Shown here piece after piece: positions 51,770 through 61,863 of a stretch of DNA of 64,000 bases. The first letter of the stretch is position 1, and each line of letters opens with the position of its first letter. The stretch spans positions 81,968 through 145,967 of the forward strand of contig JAYONB010000009.1 of assembly GCA_038121105.1 (NCBI GenBank). Reading direction: 5' to 3'. The notes under the pieces were generated by a model that had not been told where the DNA came from, ran no database searches, and saw nothing but the letters and a program-made list of their open reading frames with translations. Both the position numbers and the translations under genes were made by a program. This DNA comes from CALJDF01 sp038121105 (GTDB lineage Bacteria > Pseudomonadota > Alphaproteobacteria > SHVP01).

Positions 51770-51810
51770 TTACGTTCTGTTTCCACTCTATAGCACGTGA
51801 GGGCGAAGCG

Positions 51811-53018
51811 GTGCAGGTTCTGAGAACGCTTACGCTAGGCTCGGGCCTCGGGCTTGCGCTGCTATTGATGGCCACGGGTGTGCAGTCGGCAGAAGCCCCG
51901 CGACTCGTCACGACCCTTCCCCCGATCCACAGCCTTGTCGCCGCCGTGGCCGAGGGCGCCACAACACCTCATCTGTTGTTGCGTGGTGGTACGTCGCCGC
52001 ATACCTACACGATGGCGCCGTCCGATGCGCGGACGTTGCAGAATGCCGACCTCGTGGTGTGGGTCGGGCCGTCTGTAGAGACCTTTATGGTGCGCGCCCT
52101 CCGCGATCCGCGCCCCGGTCGGCGCGTCCTCACGTTGAAAGAGGGGGCCGGTGTGATCGTCCTCGAAACGCGAAAGGGGGGCATCTTCGAGACGCACGAT
52201 CATGATCGCGTCGAACGGCATAACCATGACGCAGACCANNNNNNNNNNNNNNNNNNNNNNNNNNNNNNNNNNNNNNNNNNNNNNNNNNNNNNNNNNNNNN
52301 NNNNNNNNNNNNNNNNNNNNNNNNNNNNNNNNNNNNNNTCTTCGAGACGCACGATCATGATCGCGTCGAACGGCATAACCATGACGCAGACCATGCGCAC
52401 GCCGATGAACACGACCACGACGAAGACCACGCGCACGACGACGTACATGATCACAAAGAAGAGCACGGCCACCAAGACAAGCCGGTCCACGACGCGCACG
52501 TGGACGGCCATCTTTGGCTCGATCCAAAGAACGCCCTGCGTATCGTCGAACTGACCGCCGAGGCGCTGATCGAATTGGATCCTGGGCGCGCCGCGATCTA
52601 TCGCGCCAACGCGGCACGGGCCGCGGAACGCCTGTCGCGTCTGGATGCCGAACTGGCTACGATCCTCAACCCGGTCAAAGATCACTCGTTCATCGTGTTT
52701 CACGATGCTTACCAGTATTTTGAACGGCGTTACGGCTTGACGGTGGCGGGCAGCATCACCGTCGCCGCCGATCGCAAGCCGGGGGCGCGCCGCCTACGGG
52801 AGATTCGAGATCGGTTGACGAACGCCGGTGCGGCCTGCGTCTTCGCCGAACCCCAGTTCCCGCCCGATGTCGTGGCGACGGTTGTCGAGGGAACCGGCGC
52901 ACGCAAGGGCACTGCCGATCCGCTCGGCACGGCGCTCGAACCGGGTCCCGACCTTTATCCCACGTTGATGCGCGAGCTAGCCCGATCGCTGGCCGAATGT
53001 CTGAGCCCGCAATCGTGA
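51811..53018 (+). CDS. znuA: Zinc-binding periplasmic protein ZnuA, interrupted by an assembly gap
   Basis: The gene has a GTG start with GAGGGCG upstream and a signal peptide (LGSGLGLALLLMATGVQSAEA). The N-terminal part has LVTTLPPIHSLVAAVAEG and LLLRGGTSPHTYTMAPSDA, giving the first His ligand. After the gap a His/Asp-rich loop (HDVHDHKEEHGHQDKP) leads to HVDGHLWLDPKNA, FIVFHDAYQYFERRYGL and CVFAEPQFPPDVV, the remaining ligand regions. The 100-N gap sits in the His-rich loop; 55 bp are repeated on each side, and the frame changes by 155 bases. Merging the two copies restores one open frame. ZnuA delivers zinc to ZnuBC. Confidence 0.88.
52239..52338. other. Scaffold gap of 100 Ns with 55-bp identical flanks
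   Basis: There are exactly 100 N characters. The 55 bases before the gap (52184-52238) are identical to the 55 after it (52339-52393). Unmerged contig ends that share a k-mer would look like this, so the true sequence is probably continuous and the gap length has no meaning. The alternative is a real tandem repeat in the His-rich loop. Confidence 0.9.
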
Positions 53019-53055
53019 TTTGCACGTAAAGGGGCAGCGCCATAAAAATGGCGCC

Positions 53056-53667
53056 ATGTCGATTGGGGCAAGAGCCGCCGCAGTAGTCGTTTTCACGGCC
53101 ACGTTCTTGATTGTTCTTGCTCCTGCCCGTGCGCCGGCGCATCCGCATGTCTGGATCGACGCCTTCGTCGAGGTGGTGTTCGACCGCGGTCAAATCACCG
53201 CGCTCCGGATCAACTGGACGTTCGATCCGTTCTTCACCGGAATGGCCGCGGCCGATTTCGACGCCGACGGCAACGCGGAGCTCGATCAGGCCGAGGCTGC
53301 CGAGTTGGCCGCGAACAGCGCAGAGAACCTAAAAGACGTCGGCTTCTTCACCCACGTCTGGCTCGACGGCGATCCGTTGGATATTGCGGAAACCCAAGAC
53401 TTCAAGGCTTGGATGGAAGACGGTCGGCTCAGCTTCGCCTTTACCGTGGCCATGCCCCGCGCCGTCGACCCGACGGAAACCACGCTGGCGATCTCGCTTT
53501 ACGATCCCACCTACTACATCGAAATCAACCCGGACCCGATCGATCCCTTGCGCTTCGCCGGCGGCGCAGCCGCATGCTTCGCCAACGTTCAACCCGATCC
53601 GCAGCGAACGATCTATTTTGGGCTCGTGCGACCGACCTTGATGCAGTTGCTGTGCAGCACGTCCTAG
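53056..53667 (+). CDS. DUF1007-family periplasmic protein
   Basis: 203 residues with a signal peptide (AAVVVFTATFLIVLAPARAPA) and a mature start HPHVWIDAFVEVVFD, the DUF1007 hallmark. Later parts carry DFDADGNAELDQAEAAELA, an EF-hand-like Asp-rich stretch, and DPTYYIEI. DUF1007 genes often neighbour nickel/cobalt-type transporters, as here, and a metal-binding role is suggested. The ATG at 53056 was chosen over an upstream start at 53020 that would precede the signal peptide. It follows znuA by 37 bp. Confidence 0.87.
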   Translation: MSIGARAAAVVVFTATFLIVLAPARAPAHPHVWIDAFVEVVFDRGQITALRINWTFDPFFTGMAAADFDADGNAELDQAEAAELAANSAENLKDVGFFTHVWLDGDPLDIAETQDFKAWMEDGRLSFAFTVAMPRAVDPTETTLAISLYDPTYYIEINPDPIDPLRFAGGAAACFANVQPDPQRTIYFGLVRPTLMQLLCSTS

Positions 53668-54599
53668 CGCTCGCGGCTTTTCTCGTCCTGACGGTGGCCG
53701 CTTTCGAGGCAGCGACGCCGGTCCACGCGCAAGACTCGATGCGCGTCCTTGGCGGCGGGGCCGGGGCAGAAGAACGAGCGGCGCCGGTCGCGCCGCCTGG
53801 GTTCGTCGCAAGCGTGCTCGCCGATATCCGCCGCATTCAACGTGATCTTCAAACCCGACTTGCGGGCGCCGTCGGGGCCGTCAAGGACCGGTCCTCGCCG
53901 TGGCCGCTTCTTGTTCTGATCGGTCTGTCGTTTGCCTACGGCATTTTCCATGCCGCCGGTCCCGGGCACGGCAAGGTCGTCATCAGCGCCTACCTCTTGG
54001 CTGGCGAAGAACATTTGCGCCGCGGCGTTCTTCTGGCCGTCCTTGCCGCGCTGCTCCAAGCGGTCACGGCGATCGCCCTGGTCGGCATATTGGCGTTGGC
54101 GCTCGGTGCGACGAATCTCGCCACCGCGGATCGGGTCGGCACGCTCGAGGCCGCGAGTTATGGCGTGGTGGCTCTCCTTGGCGGGTGGATGCTGTGGCGC
54201 ATCGGACGCGAAGCTTGGCTGCACCGCGCCGGCGGCCATCACCATCACGATCACGGCCACGGCGAACTCGCCCGGGTTGCCGGGGCGGGATGGCGTCAGG
54301 CCGCCGTCGTGGTGCTGGCGGTCGGCATCAGGCCGTGCAGCGGTGCAGTGATCGTCCTCCTGTTTGCCCTGACGCAAGGTCTTCTCGCCGCCGGGGTCTT
54401 GGCGGCGCTCGCCATGTCGGTCGGCACGGCCATCACCGTCTCGGTGTTGGCTGCGCTCAGCGTCGCGCTTCGACGCGGCGCGCTCACGCTGACCTCGGGT
54501 TCGAATCGTTGGCAGGCCGTTGCCGCGAATACCTTGGGCTTGGCCGGTGCGGCGGTTGTGACGCTGTTCGGGGTGACCTTCTTCGTCGCAGCGCTTTAA
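53652..54599 (+). CDS. NicO-family nickel/cobalt-type transporter
   Basis: 315 residues with an N-terminal leader and about six transmembrane helices. The characteristic helix FAYGIFHAAGPGHGKVVISAYLLA contains the HAxGPGHGK motif, and a later helix has VGIRPCSGAVIVLLFALTQG. A His-rich loop HHHHDHGHGE lies between helices, as in RcnA/NicO proteins. The start is probably GTG 53652, overlapping DUF1007 by 16 bases. Substrate could be nickel, cobalt or zinc; the location behind a Zur-linked znuA favours a metal-homeostasis role. Confidence 0.85.
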   Translation: MQHVLALAAFLVLTVAAFEAATPVHAQDSMRVLGGGAGAEERAAPVAPPGFVASVLADIRRIQRDLQTRLAGAVGAVKDRSSPWPLLVLIGLSFAYGIFHAAGPGHGKVVISAYLLAGEEHLRRGVLLAVLAALLQAVTAIALVGILALALGATNLATADRVGTLEAASYGVVALLGGWMLWRIGREAWLHRAGGHHHHDHGHGELARVAGAGWRQAAVVVLAVGIRPCSGAVIVLLFALTQGLLAAGVLAALAMSVGTAITVSVLAALSVALRRGALTLTSGSNRWQAVAANTLGLAGAAVVTLFGVTFFVAAL

Positions 54600-55270
54600 C
54601 GGGCGGCGCGCGATCGGGCGCGCCACACCATGACCATCATGATGGCGACCCCGGCGACGAAGCCGCCGATATGCGCGGCCCAAGCGATTTGCCCGGCTGC
54701 CGCACCCGGCATACCGGTAAACCCGATCGCCACCGAGATTCCGACCCAGATCACTGCCGCCGGCCAAAAACGCAAACTTCGCTGTCCCCACTGGTTGGGG
54801 CGCGCCATCAACCACAGCACGGCGCCGAACAAACCGCTGATCGATCCCGAGGCGCCGACCACCGGCACGTTGCTCTCGGGAAACAAAGCAAAGTGCATGA
54901 ATGCGCCAGCCACGCCCGAGACGAAAAAGATCATGAGCATCCGGCGCCGCCCCGCCGCGCGTTCCAACGCCGACCCGAACGCCGCCAACATCACCATGTT
55001 TAACCCAAGGTGCAGCCAGCCGCCATGGAGGAACTGATAGGTGAGGGGACCGACCCACGCGGGCCAGCCGCCCAACCCCTCGACGCTGTAGCGCACCGGG
55101 ATAAACGCGAGGTGGATCAAGACCCAACTGAATGTTTCCGCCGCCAAACTCCGCACCACCAAATGCACCACGACATTGGCGCCAATCAGCGCCAGCACTG
55201 TCGGCGGCAGGTTGAACATGGGCTGCCGCGGCGGCGGGCCGCCGGGGGTTTGACCGTCTCGAAGAGCCAT
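54596..55270 (-). CDS. Rhomboid-family intramembrane serine protease
   Basis: 224 residues with six transmembrane helices. The catalytic Ser is in VVGASGSISGLFGAVLWLM (GxSG) and the His in AWAAHIGGFVAGV. The loop YQFLHGGWLHLGLNMVMLAAFG carries the family HxxxxHxxxNM region. Substrates are unknown. The ATG at 55270 starts MALRDGQTPG; a longer frame is not supported. Its stop overlaps that of the convergent NicO gene, and its start region diverges from the SUF operon. Confidence 0.88.
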   Translation of the reverse strand: MALRDGQTPGGPPPRQPMFNLPPTVLALIGANVVVHLVVRSLAAETFSWVLIHLAFIPVRYSVEGLGGWPAWVGPLTYQFLHGGWLHLGLNMVMLAAFGSALERAAGRRRMLMIFFVSGVAGAFMHFALFPESNVPVVGASGSISGLFGAVLWLMARPNQWGQRSLRFWPAAVIWVGISVAIGFTGMPGAAAGQIAWAAHIGGFVAGVAIMMVMVWRARSRAAR

Positions 55271-55341
55271 GGCGGCTCTTATGGACGCTGGTGGCCCTCG
55301 GGAAAAGCCCCAGAGCCCCAAAATTGGGAGGCGAAAAAGGC

Positions 55342-55370
55342 TTGAAACACCAATATTTCTGCCCTAATTA
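55342..55370 (+). promoter_or_regulatory. Sigma-70-type promoter of the SUF operon
   Basis: TTGAAA (55342-55347) and TAATTA (55365-55370) are separated by exactly 17 bases in an AT-rich window, the best promoter pair seen in the sequence. A start of transcription near 55377 would place the following inverted repeat over +1. Confidence 0.65.
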
Positions 55371-55378
55371 AAGCCTGA

Positions 55379-55397
55379 CTAATCTATTCAGGATTAG
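55379..55397 (+). promoter_or_regulatory. Operator-like inverted repeat before the Rrf2 gene
   Basis: CTAATC (55379-55384) and GATTAG (55392-55397) form a perfect inverted repeat with a seven-base spacer, immediately after the promoter. AGGATTA recurs at 55405-55411. The likely ligand is the Rrf2-type regulator encoded next, which would autoregulate the SUF operon. Predicted from position and symmetry only. Confidence 0.55.
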
Positions 55398-55415
55398 ACA
55401 GCTCAGGATTAACCC

Positions 55416-55868
55416 ATGCTTCGCCTCAGCCGCATGACCGATTACGCGGTGGTGGTCCTCCATCACATGGCCAGCCTGCCCGAGGGTAATCGCAATACCG
55501 CCGACGTCGCCTTGGCGACCGGCCTGCCGGCCCCCACGGTCAGCAAGCTTCTGCATCGTCTGACCGAGGTCGGCATCGTCGCCGCCGAGCGCGGCCGTTA
55601 CGGCGGCTACCGGCTCGCCCGCGCGCCCGAACAAGTCCGCTTGTCCGAGGTACTCGCCGCCTTCGAGGGCGACCTTGCGCTCACCGACTGTCTCGATACC
55701 GGCGGCAACGCCTGCGAACACGAAACTCACTGCGCCGTGGTCGGGCGGTGGAACGTGGTCTCGTCGGCCATCCGGCGCGTCCTCGACGACCTTACCCTGG
55801 CCGACGTGCTCGATCCGCCCGCGCCGATGGCGCCCCCTGCGCCGACCGCGCCCAGCCTCAACGCCTAG
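55416..55868 (+). CDS. Rrf2-family regulator of the SUF operon
   Basis: 150 residues. The Rrf2 winged helix is clear: MLRLSRMTDYAVVVLHHMA, then LATGLPAPTVSKLLHRLTEVGIV and GRYGGYRLARAPEQVRLSEVL. Three Cys in DCLDTGGNACEHETHC fit a [2Fe-2S] ligand set as in IscR/SufR-type sensors. A Pro/Ala-rich tail follows. The regulator heads the SUF operon and ends eight bases before sufB, so it should read cluster status and adjust sufBCDSU expression. Confidence 0.9.
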   Translation: MLRLSRMTDYAVVVLHHMASLPEGNRNTADVALATGLPAPTVSKLLHRLTEVGIVAAERGRYGGYRLARAPEQVRLSEVLAAFEGDLALTDCLDTGGNACEHETHCAVVGRWNVVSSAIRRVLDDLTLADVLDPPAPMAPPAPTAPSLNA

Positions 55869-55876
55869 GGATCTCC

Positions 55877-57334
<1,458 letters not shown>

Positions 57335-57349
57335 CACGGAACGCAATCC

Positions 57350-58108
57350 ATGGCACCCATACTCGAAATCAAAGATCTCCACGCCACCGTCGACGGCAAA
57401 GAAGTCCTCAAGGGCATCAACCTCGCCATCAACCCTGGCGAAGTGCATGCCGTTATGGGCCCCAACGGCTCGGGCAAAAGCACGCTTTCCTACGTACTGG
57501 CCGGGCGGAACGGGTATGAGGTCACCGGCGGCAGCATCCTTTACAAGGGTGCCGACCTTACCGAGATGGATCCCGAGATCCGCGCCCGCGAAGGCATCTT
57601 TCTCGCCTTCCAATACCCGGTGGAAATTCCCGGCGTCGCCGGCACCACGTTTCTCAAGACGGCGTACAACGCCGTGCGCAAACATCGCGGCGAAAAAGAA
57701 CTCGACGCCATGCAGTTTCTCAAGCTCGTGCGCGAAAAGCAGGCCGAGCTCGAAATGACCGATGACATGGTGCGTCGCCCGGTCAATGTCGGCTTTTCGG
57801 GGGGCGAGAAAAAGCGTTACGAAATGCTGCAAATGGCGATGCTCGAACCGGCCCTCGCCATTCTCGACGAGACCGATTCCGGTCTCGACATCGACGCGCT
57901 GAAAACCGTGGCCGACAGCATCAATCGGCTGCGCGCGCCCGACCGCGCCATGCTGATGATCACCCACTACCAACGCTTGCTCGGCTACGTCGTGCCCGAT
58001 TTCGTGCATGTCTTGGCGGGCGGCAAGATCGTACGCTCGGGCGACAAGTCGCTGGCGCTCGAGCTCGAAAAAGAAGGCTACGCCGTCTTGGGGACCGAAG
58101 CCGCATGA
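57350..58108 (+). CDS. sufC: Fe-S cluster assembly ATPase SufC
   Basis: 252 residues. Walker A MGPNGSGKST, the signature FSGGEKKRYEMLQMA, Walker B LAILDETDSGLD and the switch His in LMITHYQRLLG are all present. SufC is a soluble ABC-type ATPase that binds SufB and SufD. It starts 15 bp after sufB and overlaps sufD by four bases (ATGA). Confidence 0.96.
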   Translation: MAPILEIKDLHATVDGKEVLKGINLAINPGEVHAVMGPNGSGKSTLSYVLAGRNGYEVTGGSILYKGADLTEMDPEIRAREGIFLAFQYPVEIPGVAGTTFLKTAYNAVRKHRGEKELDAMQFLKLVREKQAELEMTDDMVRRPVNVGFSGGEKKRYEMLQMAMLEPALAILDETDSGLDIDALKTVADSINRLRAPDRAMLMITHYQRLLGYVVPDFVHVLAGGKIVRSGDKSLALELEKEGYAVLGTEAA

Positions 58109-59424
58109 CCAACCGTCGGATCGCCGCTGACTTTCCGTTCGTCGACGCGTTCGACGCGGTACGCCCAAATTTGCCCGGCGCGCCGCTCGATTGGCTGCAA
58201 GCCGCCCGGCGCGACGCGCTTGCGCGTTTCCACGACCAAGCCCTGCCCAATCGCCGGGTCGAGGCCTGGAAGTACACCGACCTTGGCGTGCTCGCCAAAA
58301 CCGACTTCACCGCGCCCGACGGTCCGGTCGGTCCCGCGCTCGCTGCGCGCATTGCGCAGACCGGCGGGCCCGACGCCATCCGCCTCGTCATCGCCAACGG
58401 CCGCGTCGATCCCGCGCTATCGAAAACCGACGGCCTGCCCGCCGGTGCGCAGCTCTTGCCGATGAGCGCCGCCCTCGACTCCCACGGCGACGTTCTCAAG
58501 GATCACATCACCCGTATCGCGGCGCTCGACGGCAACGGACTGCTCGCCCTCAACGCAGCCTTCATGATGGACGGCTACGTGCTCGTCCTCGACGACGGCG
58601 CCACCGTCGAGCCTGCCATCGAAGTGATCTTCGCGGGCGACGGCGGGCAGGGGGCGGTCGCGTTCCATCCGCGCAACGTCGTCATCATGGGGCGGAACAG
58701 CACCGCCGCCGTCGTCGAAACTCACGTCGGCGAGGGCGTCTATTGGACCAACCCGCTCACCGACGTCGTGATGGGCGAAGGCGCCAATCTGCGGCGCTAC
58801 AAAGTGCAGCAAGACGCGCCCCAATCCTTCCACCTCGCGCACGACCAGGTCGCACTGGCGTCGGGCGCACGCTACCAGGGCTTCATCGGCGCATTCAGCG
58901 CCAAGCTCGCCCGGCACACCGTGGCCGCCACTATCGACGGCGCGGAGGCCTCGTTCGATATCGCCGGCGTCTATTTGCTGCGCGGCGATCAGCACAACGA
59001 CATCACTACCGTGGTCGACCACGCCGCGGCCGGCAGCACCAGCAAACAAGTCTTCAAAGGCGTGCTGGATGACGCCTCGCGCGGCGTGTTCCAAGGCAAA
59101 GTCACGGTCCACAAAGATGCCCAAAAGACCGATGCGCACCAACTCAACAACGCGTTGCTGTTGTCCGACAAGGCGGAGATCGACGCCAAGCCCGAACTCG
59201 AGATCTACGCCGACGACGTGAAATGCGCGCACGGCGCCACCGCCGGCGATCTCGACGAGAACGAACTGTTCTATCTCCAAGCCCGCGGCATCGACGGCGC
59301 CGACGCCCGCCGGTTGCTGGTCTCTGCCTTCGTCAAAGCCGCCCTCGACGAGATCGATCGCGAGGCCGCGCGCGCACGCTTCGAGACCTTGGTCGATACC
59401 TGGTTGGATCAGACCGATGGCTAG
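58105..59424 (+). CDS. sufD: Fe-S cluster assembly protein SufD
   Basis: 439 residues. Family features are RRVEAWKYTDLG, a beta-helix core with HNDITTVVDHAAAGSTSKQVFKG-type repeats and a C-terminal KCAHGATAGDLDENELFYLQARG with conserved His. SufD completes the SufBC2D complex. It overlaps sufS by eight bases. Confidence 0.94.
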   Translation: MTNRRIAADFPFVDAFDAVRPNLPGAPLDWLQAARRDALARFHDQALPNRRVEAWKYTDLGVLAKTDFTAPDGPVGPALAARIAQTGGPDAIRLVIANGRVDPALSKTDGLPAGAQLLPMSAALDSHGDVLKDHITRIAALDGNGLLALNAAFMMDGYVLVLDDGATVEPAIEVIFAGDGGQGAVAFHPRNVVIMGRNSTAAVVETHVGEGVYWTNPLTDVVMGEGANLRRYKVQQDAPQSFHLAHDQVALASGARYQGFIGAFSAKLARHTVAATIDGAEASFDIAGVYLLRGDQHNDITTVVDHAAAGSTSKQVFKGVLDDASRGVFQGKVTVHKDAQKTDAHQLNNALLLSDKAEIDAKPELEIYADDVKCAHGATAGDLDENELFYLQARGIDGADARRLLVSAFVKAALDEIDREAARARFETLVDTWLDQTDG

Positions 59425-60667
59425 CGCGGCACAAGAAATCGAAACGCCTGCGTTCGATGTCGATCGCATCCGCGCGGACTTTCCGATTCTCGCCACCCAA
59501 GCGCACGGCAAGCCGCTCGTGTTCCTCGACAGCGCCGCCAGTGCGCAAAAGCCGCGTGCGGTGATCGATGCCGTGCGCTGTTGCTACGAAGCCGAATACG
59601 CCAACATTCATCGCGGCGTCTACGCGCTCAGCGAAACCGCCACCCGCAACTACGAAGACGTGCGCGAAAAAGTTCGCGCTCTGATCAACGCCAAGGAAAC
59701 GCGTGAGGTAGTCTTCCTGCGCGGCGCCACCGAAGGGATCAATCTGGTCGCCTCCTCCTGGGGCGGGGTCAATCTCAAACCCGGCGACGAAATTCTCATC
59801 ACTGCGCTCGAACACCACTCCAATATCGTACCTTGGCAGATGGTTGCCGACCGCACCGGTGCCGAGGTCCGTGCCGTCCCGACCGACGAAACCGGCGCGT
59901 TCCTATTCGATCGCTTCGAAGAAATGCTCAGCCCGCGCACCAAGATCGTTGCGGTCACCCATGCCAGCAACGCCATCGGCACGGTGGTACCGGTCAAGGA
60001 CGTCGTCGCGACCGCCCATGCCCGCGGCATCCCGGTATTGCTCGACGGTTGCCAGGGCATCGTCCATCGCGGGATCGACGTGCAGGACGTCGATTGCGAC
60101 TTCTATGTTTTCTCTGGCCACAAACTCTACGGTCCCACCGGGATCGGCGTGCTCTACGGCAAGGCCGATCTGCTGGACGCCATGCCGCCCTACCAAGGCG
60201 GCGGCGACATGATCGAGACCGTCAGCATCACCAAGACCACCTTCGCCCCGCTGCCGCACAAGTTCGAGGCCGGCACCCCCAATATCGCCGGCACCGTCGG
60301 TCTGGGTGCCGCCATCGATTACGTCAGCGCGATCGGCCACGACGCTATCCTGGCCCACGAAAACGACGTGCTGGGCTACGCGTTGGAACGCCTGCGCGGT
60401 CTCAACGATATCCAGCTCGTCGGCACCGCGCCGGATCGGGCCAGCATCGTGTCCTTCTTGATCGACGACGTGCATCCGCACGATTCCGGCACGATTCTGG
60501 ACCAGGCCGGCATTGCGGTCCGCGTCGGCCATCATTGCGCGCAGCCCCTCATGGATCACTTCGATATCGCGGGCACCGTACGCGCTTCGTTCGGGCTCTA
60601 TAATACGCGGGCCGATGTCGATGCCTTGGTCGACGGCCTGCACGAGGTACGAAAGCTTTTCGGATGA
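59417..60667 (+). CDS. sufS: SufS-type cysteine desulfurase
   Basis: 416 residues, group II cysteine desulfurase. The PLP Lys lies in VFSGHKLYGPTGIGVLYG, and the active-site Cys in VRVGHHCAQPLMDHF. FLDSAASAQKPRAVIDAV and EHHSNIVPWQMV are the N-terminal hallmarks. It supplies sulfur to SufBCD through the SufU encoded next. Its overlap with sufD and ATGA link to sufU indicate one coupled operon. Confidence 0.96.
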   Translation: MASAAQEIETPAFDVDRIRADFPILATQAHGKPLVFLDSAASAQKPRAVIDAVRCCYEAEYANIHRGVYALSETATRNYEDVREKVRALINAKETREVVFLRGATEGINLVASSWGGVNLKPGDEILITALEHHSNIVPWQMVADRTGAEVRAVPTDETGAFLFDRFEEMLSPRTKIVAVTHASNAIGTVVPVKDVVATAHARGIPVLLDGCQGIVHRGIDVQDVDCDFYVFSGHKLYGPTGIGVLYGKADLLDAMPPYQGGGDMIETVSITKTTFAPLPHKFEAGTPNIAGTVGLGAAIDYVSAIGHDAILAHENDVLGYALERLRGLNDIQLVGTAPDRASIVSFLIDDVHPHDSGTILDQAGIAVRVGHHCAQPLMDHFDIAGTVRASFGLYNTRADVDALVDGLHEVRKLFG

Positions 60668-61113
60668 ACGACCTACGCGACCTATATCAAGAGATCATTC
60701 TCGATCACGGCAAAAGCCCGCGGAATTTCGGCAAGCCCGAATCCTTTACCGCCGATGCCGACGGCTACAATCCGCTATGCGGCGACAAGGTGCACGTCTA
60801 CGCCACGGTCAAAGACGGCATCGTCGAAGACGTTCACTTCGAGGGTCGCGGCTGCGCCATCTCCATGGCCTCGGCCTCGTTGATGACCGAAGTGCTCGTC
60901 GGCAAGACCGAAGAACAAGCCCAGGCGCTGTTCGACAAGTTCCACGAACTCGTCACCACCGAACACGAACTTGTCGGCGACGACGACATCGACCGTCTCG
61001 TCGTCTTGGGCGGCGTGCGCCAATATCCCAGCCGCGTGAAATGCGCCACGCTGGCCTGGCACACCTTTCACAACGCGATTACCGGCGCCGAGACACCGGC
61101 GAAAACCGAATGA
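60664..61113 (+). CDS. sufU: SufU-type sulfur-transfer / scaffold protein
   Basis: 149 residues. Conserved Cys are in NPLCGDKVHV, GRGCAISMASASLM and SRVKCATLAWHTF, the three of the SufU/IscU family; the Asp of CGD is also kept. There is no SufE gene in the operon, so SufU is the likely acceptor from SufS. Start and stop overlap the neighbours as ATGA. Length and residues are those of zinc-dependent SufU proteins. Confidence 0.93.
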   Translation: MNDLRDLYQEIILDHGKSPRNFGKPESFTADADGYNPLCGDKVHVYATVKDGIVEDVHFEGRGCAISMASASLMTEVLVGKTEEQAQALFDKFHELVTTEHELVGDDDIDRLVVLGGVRQYPSRVKCATLAWHTFHNAITGAETPAKTE

Positions 61114-61484
61114 CCGACGCCCCCACGCCCCAATCCGACCCCTACGATCCCGCGCGCTTCACCGGCTCGGTTTCGCCCGACGAGGGGCCCAGCCAGGACG
61201 ACATCGTGCGCGCGTTGAAAACCGTGTTCGATCCCGAAATTCCGGTCGACATCTACGAACTCGGCCTGATCTACGACGTCAAAATCGAAAACCGCCACGC
61301 CCACATCACCATGACCCTCACCACCCCAGGCTGTCCGGTCGCGGGCACCATGCCGCGCATGGTCGAGCTTGCGATGATGACGGTGGACGGGGTCGACAAC
61401 GCCGAAGCCGAACTCGTGTGGAGCCCGCCGTGGGATCCCTCGCGCATGTCGGAAGCGGCCCGCCTCGAACTCGGTATGGATTGA
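61110..61484 (+). CDS. SUF-associated DUF59/MIP18-like protein (SufT type)
   Basis: 124 residues. The MIP18/DUF59 core is DDIVRALKTVFDPEIPVDIYELGLIYDV with TMTLTTPGCPVAGTMPRMVE, whose single Cys is the conserved one. The C-terminal LVWSPPWDPSRMSEAARLELGMD is typical of SUF-linked members. Such proteins help deliver clusters to targets. It is coupled to sufU by ATGA. Confidence 0.9.
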   Translation: MTDAPTPQSDPYDPARFTGSVSPDEGPSQDDIVRALKTVFDPEIPVDIYELGLIYDVKIENRHAHITMTLTTPGCPVAGTMPRMVELAMMTVDGVDNAEAELVWSPPWDPSRMSEAARLELGMD

Positions 61485-61491
61485 GACCGCT

Positions 61492-61842
61492 ATGACAGAC
61501 CCATCCCAAGTATTGACCGTCACCGCGACCGCCGCCGAGCGCGTCAAAAAACTCCTCGCCACCCAAGACGACGCCAAAGCGATCCGTGTCGGCGTGCGCC
61601 AAATGGGCTGCTCGGACATGAGCTACACGATGGATTTCGCCCAAGACAGCGCCGAGGGCGATATCGTCGTCGAACGCGACGGCGCCTCCTTGTTCGTCGA
61701 TCCTGACGCGATTCCCTACATCAATGGCAGCGAACTCGATTGGGTCGAAGAAAAACTCGCCAGTCGTTTCGTCTTCAACAACCCCAACGTCGTCGGCGCC
61801 TGCGGCTGCGGCGAATCCTTCAAAGTCGCCGATCAGGACTAA
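61492..61842 (+). CDS. sufA: A-type Fe-S carrier SufA/IscA
   Basis: 116 residues of the HesB/IscA family. TATAAERVKKLLATQ starts the domain; the three ligands are in RQMGCSDMSYTMDF and at the end in VGACGCGESFKV. It should receive clusters from SufBCD and pass them on. It is the last clear SUF gene, 22 bp before the YjbR-like gene. Confidence 0.92.
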   Translation: MTDPSQVLTVTATAAERVKKLLATQDDAKAIRVGVRQMGCSDMSYTMDFAQDSAEGDIVVERDGASLFVDPDAIPYINGSELDWVEEKLASRFVFNNPNVVGACGCGESFKVADQD

Positions 61843-61863
61843 ACCCGACCGCGTGGTTTCGGT

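Noticed and set aside
52184..52393. Tandem repeat encoding a long His-rich loop in ZnuA
   Set aside because: The copies are exact, exactly 55 bp, and separated by exactly 100 Ns with a frame change, which fits an assembly artefact better.
53664..55127. 487-residue minus-strand frame covering the NicO gene and part of the rhomboid gene
   Set aside because: Its sequence is low-complexity and Arg/Gly-rich; both overlapped genes have intact family motifs.
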